The translations under genes were made by a program, and so were the position numbers. A DNA stretch of 30,131 nucleotides from Blastocladiella britannica (lineage: Eukaryota > Blastocladiomycota > Blastocladiomycetes > Blastocladiales > Blastocladiaceae): NCBI GenBank assembly GCA_025349905.2, contig MU624705.1:1-30131 (forward strand), in the 5' to 3' direction. Under the pieces are notes generated by a model that saw only the letters and a program-made list of their open reading frames with translations, ran no database searches and had not been told where the DNA came from. The number at the start of each line of letters is the position of its first letter. The stretch's first letter is position 1. Below, piece after piece: positions 17,812 through 26,028 of the stretch.

Positions 17812-19500
17812 TTATGGGCGGCGACGGCCAGGGCTCCGTTCCTCCTCTTCCAAGTCGGCACGCGAAATGACAGAAAGCGACAAGCTGGACGGGCGACGTG
17901 GCCGGTTCCCTAACCGTGCAGCCGCCGCCGCTCCCGGATCCATGGCATTGCTGCCAGCTGCTGCTCCTGACGGCAACGTCGGCGGCGTATAGCTGAACGA
18001 CCGTCGAGCGGCGATCTGGCGTGGAAGTGAATTGGAGTTAGGTGACACATGCGCCCTGCGAGGTGGTTCCACAGCACCACCACCAGCGGTACCACTGGTC
18101 GATCGCGGGCGCGCCGCAATGGGAGTGGTGGCGGGTTGCCTTGGCGGCGCGGGGGCAACTTGTGCGACAGGCAGGGTCACGAGCGCGGAAAGGTCGGGTG
18201 GTTGAGGCACCTGCTGGCGAGAGTGGCGGTGCGAGTGCCGCGTTGGCGTCGATGGAGGTGATGGTCTCGACGATGCAACCGGAATCCCGGCGACAGCGAG
18301 GATTTGAGAGGTGATGCCGCCAGAGGGTGCAAACGGACCCATACTTGGCTCATAGGGTGCAGTTTCGTGCGCGTCTCCGGCCAGAATTAGCTCGAGCTCG
18401 GCCACCTCGCCCGGCGCCATGGGCATCGGCGGCCTCCGACCTGGTGATCCAGCTCCGGCTCCAACGGATCCCGACGACGATGACGACGACGACGGCGACG
18501 ATCGCATAAACCTGTCTGGAGAGGGCGTATTAGGAGACCGTGGCCTGGAGGTGGAGGTGCGAGGCGACTTGTCGCCGCGGTGACCCGACGAAAGAAAGGA
18601 AGGCATCTTGGGTCTACCGCTGCCGGTGCCACTGCCATTACCACCAAGCGGTGCGACCACTGCCGATCGCGTACTTTGAGATCGCGAGCTTGGACCCGCA
18701 CCACCTCGACTGCTGCTGCTCGCCGAATGCTGATGTGAATGTGTTGGCGGCAATGGTCGGCCGTCATCGCTGACGGTGATCTCGTCGTCGTCGTCGTCCA
18801 GTGAGCTCTCGAGCGATGCCTCCGAGGAGCCGCTGGACGAAATGTGCGACTCGGAGGAGAGCACGCGACCGCCGCCGCTGGTTGCAGTTCCTCGAAGCCC
18901 GAGCTCCAAGTCGGACTCGTTGCTACCATTCCGGTTACGCCACCGCTGCCCTTGCCATGTGCCCCTGTACCTGCGGCTTGCCTGTACCAGGAGCATACCG
19001 ACGGCTGCCGCGGCCAACAACACTCCCGCTGCCACGAGGACTGCGATAGCACCAGTGTCTGGGCCTTGGGAAAAGACGGACGCGGCGGATCCGACTGATG
19101 GCGTCCCCGCCTGTGGCTGCGGGTCTCCCGATGGCCCAGGAATGGGAGTTGCCATGCCAGTCGGCGAGGAAGTGGCTATTGCTGATGCATGATCCGAATC
19201 GCTGCTCGTCACAGACGTGCTCCAACTGAACGCTGTTGTTGATGAGATCAGCTCACTTGGGGTCGCCGAGGCCGAGGAAAGCATTGACGACGACGATGAC
19301 GAGGACATGGGCGTTGAAATCCCGGAATAGGATTGGGAACTTGATGCGACACTATTTGCGCTATTACTACTTTCCGATCCTGGGGTAGGAGTCGGAGTCC
19401 AGGAACCGTTATTTCCGTCGGTCGGCGTCGGCGTCCACATTCCGTCGTTGAATGGAGATGCCTTTGCTTTGGAGTTTTCTTGCGATCGGTTGAGCGACAT
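17812..19500 (-). CDS. Orphan single-span membrane protein, Ser/Thr-rich, WTPTPT repeats
   Basis: Not recognised as a named family. A single exon of 562 residues from the ATG at 19500. Residues 1-145 are Ser/Thr/Pro-rich with a duplicated WTPTPT motif (about 22-40), then one transmembrane segment at about 150-172 (AIAVLVAAGVLLAAAAVGML). A basic stop-transfer group (RRYRGTWQGQRWRNRN) follows, and then a 385-residue disordered tail rich in Ser, Pro and Arg with an acidic DDDDDE patch. The charge pattern suggests N-out, C-in topology, like fungal wall-stress sensors such as MID2, but no signal peptide is seen at this start. The frame is open to 19701, so a start or exon further upstream is possible. 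The extracellular part could be O-mannosylated. Function unknown. Confidence 0.65.
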   Translation of the reverse strand: MSLNRSQENSKAKASPFNDGMWTPTPTDGNNGSWTPTPTPGSESSNSANSVASSSQSYSGISTPMSSSSSSSMLSSASATPSELISSTTAFSWSTSVTSSDSDHASAIATSSPTGMATPIPGPSGDPQPQAGTPSVGSAASVFSQGPDTGAIAVLVAAGVLLAAAAVGMLLVQASRRYRGTWQGQRWRNRNGSNESDLELGLRGTATSGGGRVLSSESHISSSGSSEASLESSLDDDDDEITVSDDGRPLPPTHSHQHSASSSSRGGAGPSSRSQSTRSAVVAPLGGNGSGTGSGRPKMPSFLSSGHRGDKSPRTSTSRPRSPNTPSPDRFMRSSPSSSSSSSGSVGAGAGSPGRRPPMPMAPGEVAELELILAGDAHETAPYEPSMGPFAPSGGITSQILAVAGIPVASSRPSPPSTPTRHSHRHSRQQVPQPPDLSALVTLPVAQVAPAPPRQPATTPIAARPRSTSGTAGGGAVEPPRRAHVSPNSNSLPRQIAARRSFSYTPPTLPSGAAAGSNAMDPGAAAAARLGNRPRRPSSLSLSVISRADLEEEERSPGRRRP

Positions 19501-19784
19501 GGATGTGAAAAGGTTGGAGCTGCGGCCGCTTCTTACGTGTATTGATCTTTTATGTGTATAGTGTAGTGATTTTTTTTGTTTATGAGGCGAGGAAATGAAG
19601 TAAAAGTCTTTAAAAAGGGCAATTCTAGCACGCGAGGCACGTCCAAAAGAAAAAATGTGGAAGGTGGTCCGGAGAGAGAGGTAAAAAAGTGCGATCTGCA
19701 AAAGGATCAGGTTTTCCCATGCCCAGTTTCCCAGCAGACGTCAATCCACGTGATATATGTATATTTTGTGAAGAAAAAATGGAC

Positions 19785-20735
19785 TCAAACTGCGTGACCG
19801 ATTTCCTGTCCGTGTCTCTGATCGTGATCGTGCAGAGAGTCAGCACCATCCGCAGCAATCAACACTGCAGGGGCCGGACCACTCGACACGTCTGCATCAG
19901 TGCGGGCCGACTGTTCCCCTTGATTCGCATCACTGATATCGCTGGATGAAGCAGAGGCGGCAGCGCGGAGACTCGCATTCGCCCTCGCCCGGCTCGCCCA
20001 TTGCTGTGTGACAGACAGGGACGGTATCGGCGGTGCAACAGCTGGTGTCTTGGATGGCATTGCCCAACTTGAACTTCCTGGAGACGCACCCGGCCGTGCC
20101 GCTTCGTGAGGTGGGTGCACACCCCCTGCGATGGACATGATCGAGACAGGTGTGGGTGCTTGCCGGCCGGATACTGGAGATGCGGCTGCCGGCATACGGG
20201 CCTGGTGCACCGGTGGAGGTGCTTGCGGCAGTCCCAGAGTAATGTGCTGCATGTTGCGCTGCTGCGCTGCCAGCAAGTCTTGCATCTGGATGTGGTGTCG
20301 GAGCGATCGCTCGCGCCGCACCGAGGTGAGCATGCGCGTGAGTTGTTGTGTAGGCGTCGGGCGCTTGTGCCGACCTTGTTGTTGTTGCGGTTGTGGGATC
20401 GTCGGCTTGTGATGAGCTGTCTCAGGCACCGGAACGCGCGACTCGGTGATTCTGAATCCGGCCGCCTGCCGCATGTTGCATGGGTGATCCGCGGCGTAGA
20501 GCGGGTCAGGCAGTGGGATTGCTCGCGGATCCGTTCCAATACAAGTTGAAGACGTGGGATCAACCGATTGCACTTGTCCTTGCTCCATTGTGGTCGCGTC
20601 TACGGCGTCAGCGGATCCTCCAAGGCACCATGCAGAGGCAGCAGAGCGAGCAGAGTAAATGACGAGCAGCGTGGTCGAGATCAGGGCCACACCAAGGCCA
20701 AGGTACATTGGAAGCGAGAGCGCCGGGATCACCAT
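19785..20735 (-). CDS. Orphan protein with N-terminal membrane anchor
   Basis: A single exon of 316 residues from the ATG at 20735; I do not recognise the family. Residues about 4-28 (ALSLPMYLGLGVALISTTLL and following) form one hydrophobic span at the N-terminus, followed by Ser/Ala-rich sequence. A short conserved-looking helical basic segment sits in the middle (QQLTRMLTSVRRERSLRHHI, then QMQDLLAAQQRNMQ). The rest is disordered, rich in Pro, Ala, Ser and Gln. The span could be a signal anchor (type II or III). It lies directly upstream of the other orphan membrane protein gene in the same direction, separated by 284 bp in which I see no further gene. The start was chosen because the frame upstream of it has AT-rich non-coding character. 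Confidence 0.55.
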   Translation of the reverse strand: MVIPALSLPMYLGLGVALISTTLLVIYSARSAASAWCLGGSADAVDATTMEQGQVQSVDPTSSTCIGTDPRAIPLPDPLYAADHPCNMRQAAGFRITESRVPVPETAHHKPTIPQPQQQQGRHKRPTPTQQLTRMLTSVRRERSLRHHIQMQDLLAAQQRNMQHITLGLPQAPPPVHQARMPAAASPVSGRQAPTPVSIMSIAGGVHPPHEAARPGASPGSSSWAMPSKTPAVAPPIPSLSVTQQWASRARANASLRAAASASSSDISDANQGEQSARTDADVSSGPAPAVLIAADGADSLHDHDQRHGQEIGHAV

Positions 20736-21248
20736 ATTGTCTAAAATCGGATTGTGGATCTTTTGGGAAAGAGACCCGATTTCCCAACCAAAAAAGCTTA
20801 AAATTCCCTCTCTTTCGGACTCTGAAATTCCACATCCACTTCGCTCCGCCCAATCCAATCCAACCCTAATCCAACTACCCAATCCAATCCTATACACTCG
20901 CTTTCCGGTATGACCATCCGTATCTCTTCCTTCTTTGCCACGGCCCCACCACTGCCGTGAGTTTTTTTTTGTTATTCTTGTCGTCCATTTGTCTTGGCTA
21001 GTCATTTTTCGCTCATCTCAATCCATTCTCTGTTATTTTGCACATCATTTTTTCCCGTCTTCTTCTTGCCAAGTCAAGCTCAGCCAGTGTCCCCTCGGTC
21101 GATTCCACAACCAACTATACTCCCACGACCCGTCTGCAATTTTCTCTCCTGTTGTTGGCGCGCAAAAAAAAAAAAACGCTTGAGCAAAGCAAGCAAACGA
21201 ACAACGCTCGACCCACACAAACCAAAACCACACAACCAAAATCCACCC
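20736..21248. promoter_or_regulatory. Divergent intergenic region with CCAAT cluster
   Basis: A 513-bp gap between the orphan membrane gene and the KH gene. It carries four perfect CCAAT boxes at 20850-20854, 20855-20859, 20879-20883 and 20884-20888, a form bound by the HAP/NF-Y complex in fungi. Pyrimidine-rich stretches and an A13 run (21164-21176) follow. The last 50 bases before the KH start are C/A-rich. A GTATGA donor-like site near 20908 could mark a 5' UTR intron, but this cannot be settled from sequence alone. Confidence 0.5.
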
Positions 21249-22688
21249 ATGATGTCGTCTCCTCGCGACCGTGACCGTCCCGCCCTCAAGCCCATCGACG
21301 ACCATCCGTTGCCGACCGAGTACGATCCGTCGCGGTTTGCCGCTACTGCCGTGGCCGGAGCAGCCGCTCCCACTTCCCCAGGTGGCACAGCAGCAGCAGC
21401 GTCAGCCGCTGGACAGCCGTCATCCGCCGCAGGTGCTGCGCCCCGCGCCGGTAACGGCGGTGCATCGTACGCGCCAAACTTGCACAATGCGTCGTCGGGT
21501 CCACACGGCCCAACCGCCGACACCATGACTCTGCGTGCGCTCCTGACCACCAAGGAGGCCGGCATTGTGATTGGGAAAGGCGGCGCCAACATCAAGGCGA
21601 TCCGTGACGAGTCGAACGCGCGCATCCAGGTCTCGGAGCACTTGCCGGGGGTCGGCGAGCGCGTGCTGTCGGCCGTGGGCGCGATCGAGGAGGTGGCCAA
21701 GGCGTTTGCGCAGATTGGCCGCAACCTCAATGCCGGCAGCCTGCGCGCGACGGGTCCTGGAGCGGGCTTGCCTGGCGCACTGGCGGCGGCCGGTGGTGGG
21801 CCCGGGAACGCGCTGCAGGCGATTGAGTCGACGCCGTTGACGCTGCGCATCCTGATCCCCAACTCGCGCATGGGCGCCGTGATTGGGAAAGCGGGCGCGC
21901 GGATCAAGGAGATCCAGGACGAGTCCAATGCACGGCTGCTGGCCCAGCCGCAGTGCTTGCTCAACTCGCAGGAGCGCGTGCTCGAGATGATTGGCGTGCC
22001 CGACGCCATCCACATTGCGACCTACCACATGCTCGTCACCCTCAAGGACTTTGCCGACCGCCCTTGCAACGACCGCCAGTACCGGCCCGAGCACGGCCTT
22101 CTTGGGAACCCGGGCGCGGGGATGCACAATGGCGGCCACGCGGGCGGGTACGGCATGCAAGGGCATGGCCATGGCGGCCACGGTGGTGGTGGCGGCGGCG
22201 GCAATATGTATGGCCTGCCCAACAACCCTGCCCACGGCTATGGCGGTGGCGGCGGCGGTTACGGTGGCGGTGGTGGTGGCATGGGCGGTCCCGGTGCAGG
22301 CTACTATGGCGGCGGCGGGCCAGTGATGGGCGGACCGGCTCCGTACTACCCGAACGCGGGCATGAGCGGCGGCGGCGGGGGCGGCGGCGACTCAAAGACG
22401 TTCATGTGCCCCGTCGAGAAGGTTGGCCACCTGATTGGCAAGCAAGGCGCCAAGATCAACCGGATCCGCGCCGAGACTTCCACCCGCATCAACCTCGAGC
22501 CCCACCTGCCCGGAGCCGAGTCGCGCGCGTTTGTGGTGCTGGGCCATCCGCGAGACGTGGATGCGGCCTTGCGCATGCTCGAGACGTCGTTGCGCCGTGA
22601 GCTGCAGCGTGACCAGGTCCCTGGCGCTGCCAACGGTGCCGTTGGAACTGGGTTCGCACCGCCCGCACCTGGAGGCATGATTATTTGA
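21249..22688 (+). CDS. Triple KH-domain RNA-binding protein (PCBP/PBP2-like)
   Basis: Single-exon gene of 479 residues with three KH domains, the architecture of poly(C)-binding proteins and yeast PBP2/HEK2 or fission yeast Rnc1, which bind mRNA and control its stability, localisation or translation. KH1 is at about 93-158 (GxxG loop IGKGG, 108-112), KH2 at 196-265 (IGKAG, 212-216) and KH3 at 383-450 (IGKQG, 396-400). All three loops are intact. KH1 and KH2 are joined by an Ala/Gly linker. KH2 and KH3 are separated by about 115 residues, mostly a Gly/Tyr/His-rich stretch with (G)n runs, a low-complexity type that often promotes condensates. The start was set at the ATG preceded by a C/A-rich leader. 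The frame is open further upstream but is of non-coding composition. The closest named homologue cannot be decided. Confidence 0.9.
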   Translation: MMSSPRDRDRPALKPIDDHPLPTEYDPSRFAATAVAGAAAPTSPGGTAAAASAAGQPSSAAGAAPRAGNGGASYAPNLHNASSGPHGPTADTMTLRALLTTKEAGIVIGKGGANIKAIRDESNARIQVSEHLPGVGERVLSAVGAIEEVAKAFAQIGRNLNAGSLRATGPGAGLPGALAAAGGGPGNALQAIESTPLTLRILIPNSRMGAVIGKAGARIKEIQDESNARLLAQPQCLLNSQERVLEMIGVPDAIHIATYHMLVTLKDFADRPCNDRQYRPEHGLLGNPGAGMHNGGHAGGYGMQGHGHGGHGGGGGGGNMYGLPNNPAHGYGGGGGGYGGGGGGMGGPGAGYYGGGGPVMGGPAPYYPNAGMSGGGGGGGDSKTFMCPVEKVGHLIGKQGAKINRIRAETSTRINLEPHLPGAESRAFVVLGHPRDVDAALRMLETSLRRELQRDQVPGAANGAVGTGFAPPAPGGMII

Positions 22689-22759
22689 TCTTTGGTTGGT
22701 GTGGAACGGACATCTTTTATTCTACATATCATGCAAACGGTAATGGTGCAAAGGATGGA

Positions 22760-23914
22760 TCACTCGTCCACGAGCGAGAGGTTGTTGTGGATCTCGTTCA
22801 GTCCACGCACGGCCGACTCGGCAACGCCCTCCACGGCCTCAACGGCATGCACCACCGCCGAGCGGTACGACTCGCCGCCGTCCGCGACCTTGATGATCCC
22901 GTCATTGAGCGCGGCCTGCAGGTCCATCAGCGCCCCGCGCAAGGCGGCATCGCGGGTATCGTCGCCGCCGCCCAGCAGCGCCATCGACGAAGGCCCGTCG
23001 ACCAGGGCATCGACCAGCGTCTTAACGTCCAAGAACGTCTCGGCGGTCAACTCGGCCGCAACCTTGTACGTGTCGGTCTCGAGCACCTTGGACCACCCGA
23101 TCCGCAGCTGATTGAGCCCGTAAATGAGCGCGTGCACCAGCCGCTCGATTGCGCCTAGCACCGCCGCCTCCAGGTCGGCCGGGTTGTCGGCACGCACAAT
23201 TTCGCTGATCTCGGTCCGCGACGGCAACAGCCACCGGTCGTCGGCAAACTCGGACGGGAGCTGCTGCGGTTTGGGAGCCCGGGCCGCCGCCGCCGCCGCA
23301 CGTGCGGCTGCCCGGTCCGCCTTGATTTCCGCCTCCACCGCCGCCGGGAACACGGGCGGAATGAAATCCTCGTCCGCTTCGGCTCCTTCGGGTGCAACGG
23401 CAGCGGCTGCAGCAGTAGCAGCACGCTCGGTTTCGGCACGCTCCGCCGCGACCGCTGCTGCAAACGCGTCCGCCTGCAGCTCTGTAGCCGGGGCAGACTC
23501 GGCCGGTGCCGCTGCCGCGAACAGGCCCATATCGGCCATTCCGGATTCGAAAGCACGGTGCATGGGGTCGGTCGGGTCCATGTCACCGGACAGCCACTGC
23601 TCAGTGCGCTCGGCGCGCTCGATTTCGGTCAGCTGGGACCGCAGCATGCCTTACATACATTTGGCGTTAGCGACCTATATTGAGTGGGCCGAGAAAGAAG
23701 ACGAACCAAGCTCATCGCGCAGAGCGGTCAATTCGTCCGAGAGCTCGCGGAAACGACGCTCCTTGATGGAAATGAACTTGGCCAGCTCGGCCTTGCGCTC
23801 CTCACCCGTGGCGGTGGTAAACCGGTTGGCAATAAGGGCCTCTTTCTGTTTAATGAATGTCAGCATGTGCATGGGTAGGTGGTCCGGACAGTAAATACGC
23901 ACAGCATCGGCCAT
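22760..23914 (-). CDS. Unrecognised helical protein, head to head with CFAP157
   Basis: Exons 23914-23707 and 23649-22760 (57-nt intron with a perfect GCTAAC branch site) give 365 residues. I do not recognise the family. Residues 1-35 (MADAVRIYCPDHLPMHMLTF onward) look conserved rather than random. A coiled coil crosses the intron (about 50-90, RRFRELSDELTALRDELG-MLRSQLTEIERAE). An Ala/Glu-rich linker covers roughly 115-205. The last 150 residues are a helical block with WLLPSRTEISEIVRA and LVHALIYGLNQLRIGWSKVL. There is no signal peptide or membrane span. It shares a 147-bp divergent promoter with the flagellar gene CFAP157, which makes a flagellar or basal-body role worth testing, but that is inference only. 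Its stop is 71 bp from that of the KH gene. Confidence 0.75.
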
Positions 23915-24014
23915 TCCTTGTATATCGTGTATTTTTTATAGTGCGGGTATTGACTTAAAAGCTGGAGGACAAAATTCCGCAAGAACGCCACAGCTACTTG
24001 AACTTCAAAATATT

Positions 24015-24061
<47 letters not shown>
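23915..24061. promoter_or_regulatory. Divergent promoter, unknown gene / CFAP157
   Basis: 147 bp between the two start codons. It is AT-rich, has a TATTTTTTATA-like box near 23930-23940, and ends in a 45-nt A run that stops one base before the CFAP157 ATG. Short shared promoters often link genes used together, such as those for zoospore flagellum assembly; this is inference. Confidence 0.55.
24016..24060 (+). repeat. A45 homopolymer abutting the CFAP157 start codon
   Basis: Forty-five consecutive A on the plus strand, then T, then the ATG at 24062. It is by far the longest homopolymer in the window. The exact length may be affected by sequencing or assembly. Confidence 0.8.
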
Positions 24062-24063
<2 letters not shown>

Positions 24064-25864
24064 GTCGGACAAGAAAGGTAAAAAAGGCGCAAAAAAAGAC
24101 AAGGCCGACGACGCTGGTACGCATTCGAACCCATTATCAACAGTGATCCAGTAACGGAGCGATTTTATAAACAAATATTTTGCATTAGGCGCACCGGATC
24201 AGGCCAAATCTGGTCCCGCCATGGATCCAGTCATGGTGGAAATGTACGAGCTCAAGCTCAAGGATCTGCTCGACAAGCTGGAACGAGCGTATGTATTTTG
24301 TTTCTATGCTGCAGTGGACCCGTTAGCTCCACTAACATATAAATCATTCCACAGCAAGGAAAAGCAGCGAGCATTGCAAGTCGAGAACGAGACGCTGTTG
24401 AAAGCGCAGACAAAATCTGTCTCTGAAAAGGTTCGTCGCCAGCAGGCAAAGTATTCCTTGAATGGCTTAAAACTGACAAAAATCATAATACAGCAAGATA
24501 TCGTCGAGTTCCTCCGCATTGAACTGGCAAATCACGAGCATGCACTCGCAGACACGGAGGATCGCCTGCATGAGCTTGAAAAGGACAAGCTCGCCCAGCA
24601 GCGGCAGCATACGGATGAGCTGGAGCAAAACAGTCACAGGGCCGTCGAGGACCGCGAATCCCTGCAGCAAAAACTGACCAAAGTCTCGGCGGACCTCGCC
24701 GACTTGTCCGAGTTTCGAGGGCGCAAGGACGCCATGGAACGCGACCTGTCACGGCTCATGGAGGAGCTTTCGGCCAAAGAGCGGTCGCTGCGGATCGAAA
24801 CTACCGCGCTGGAACGAAAGTTCCTGCAGGACAAGCACATTCTTAAGCGCGAAATGTCGAGCAAAGTGACGGACGCGGTGGCGTCTTTCAAGCGCGTCGC
24901 CGATAACCAGATGGCCGAAACGACGAAGCGCGCGATTCGCGAGAACTTGGTGGCCACTGCCCAGCTCCGGAAGCTCGGGGCCAAGGCCGAGCTGCTCCTG
25001 GTCGAGAACGAGCAGCTCAAATCCGCCAACACCAAACTGCGAATCGACGCTGATATTTTGCGCGAGGGCCAGTCCGAGCTCGCCAAACGCAACTCGGGCG
25101 CGTATCATTTGGTTCGGCGCCTGCTCGCCAAGTTGGAGGCACACAAGGTGCCTTTTGACCGCGACGACCGCAAAGCGCTTCGCACGACGCTGCCTGCGTC
25201 CGACTTTGGCGATCTGCGCGGGGTACTGGATGCGTTGTCGTCCACCAACGCAAATTCGAATCCGTCCGGGCCGCCGCCCTTTCTCCCAGGTGGCGGCGGC
25301 GACGTTGCCGCTCTCGGGGCCGCTGGAGCATATCATTTTGCAGCGGCTTCAGGGAACAACAACAGTAACAACAACAAGGCGAACGAACCAGCCGAGGCCG
25401 CCGCTGCCGCCGCCGCCGTGCAGCTGGCAAACTTGCGACGAGCAGAGACGGCCGCCGATCTGCTCATGTCGGCTCTCACCGTGCTCGCTTCCGAGCTTTC
25501 GGTGCAAGTATACCGCCCCAGCTCGCCGAGCCGGTCACCGTCCAAGCCGCGCCGGCGGCTTGCCAATGACGCGCAGCAAGTGTATGCTGTTCCCCCTGTT
25601 GTTCGCCGATTCTTGCACGACTTGCAAGCGCGCCGCGTCTCGGTTGAAGTTCAAACTCCTGATGCGGGCTCGCGTCCGACGAGCTTTGGAAGTGCCGTGA
25701 AACGACCTCATCGACGTGCTGCGTCGGATTCGAATAGCGCCAACACCGACAAGAGCGGCCGTGGCGTCGAAGATTTCGATGCCATGGCTCGCATGCACTT
25801 GATCTCAATCAACGCGGCCCAGTCGACACGCAAAGCTGCGGCCAACCTTGACGTAGTGCGTTAA
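24062..25864 (+). CDS. CFAP157: Cilia- and flagella-associated protein 157
   Basis: Coiled-coil protein of motile cilia and basal bodies, needed for sperm flagella in mammals. Exons are 24062-24116, 24189-24288, 24355-24430 and 24494-25864 (introns 72, 66 and 63 nt), giving 533 residues (human about 520). The first exon is a Lys-rich leader. Exon 2 holds MYELKLKDLLDKLERA, and exon 4 starts QDIVEFLRIELANHEHAL. The diagnostic block is VASFKRVADNQMAETTKRAI followed by a LLLVENEQLK segment, which matches animal CFAP157 closely. The coiled coil covers about 30-330. The rest is low complexity with Pro/Gly and Asn repeats, plus a short conserved-looking PVVRRFLHDLQARRVSVEV. Introns 2 and 3 are multiples of three and lack stops, so retained forms would stay in frame. 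It is convergent with the ThrE gene. Confidence 0.88.
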
Positions 25865-26028
25865 GCTACCCATTTTTTTTAAACTATTTCTTGGCATGAC
25901 TGACCATTTGTAAGATTTCAGCTCCTCCCTCATTTGCCACAGCTACCAGGACATGGGCTCATTGTACCATAGACCCTCTCTCTTATATTTAAAATTGATT
26001 ATTTAAATCCGATAATATATACATTTTG
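25865..26028. other. Convergent intergenic region
   Basis: 164 bp of AT-rich DNA between the convergent stops of CFAP157 and the ThrE transporter gene, with a T8 run soon after the CFAP157 stop and TTTAAAATTGATTATTTAAA near 25988. It should hold both 3' untranslated regions. No gene is seen. Confidence 0.5.

Noticed and set aside
19501..19701. N-terminal extension of the orphan membrane protein to 19701
   Set aside because: The DNA is AT-rich with non-coding codon use. It is kept only as a caveat because it could hide an upstream exon or signal peptide.
20994..21248. Open frame upstream of the KH gene start
   Set aside because: It is pyrimidine- and A-rich leader sequence with a hydrophobic, unlikely peptide. 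The ATG at 21249 has a clean leader context and coding composition begins there.
24000..24061. A45 as the tail of a retroposon or processed gene copy
   Set aside because: No element body or target-site duplication is visible, and CFAP157 has introns, so it is not a retrocopy.
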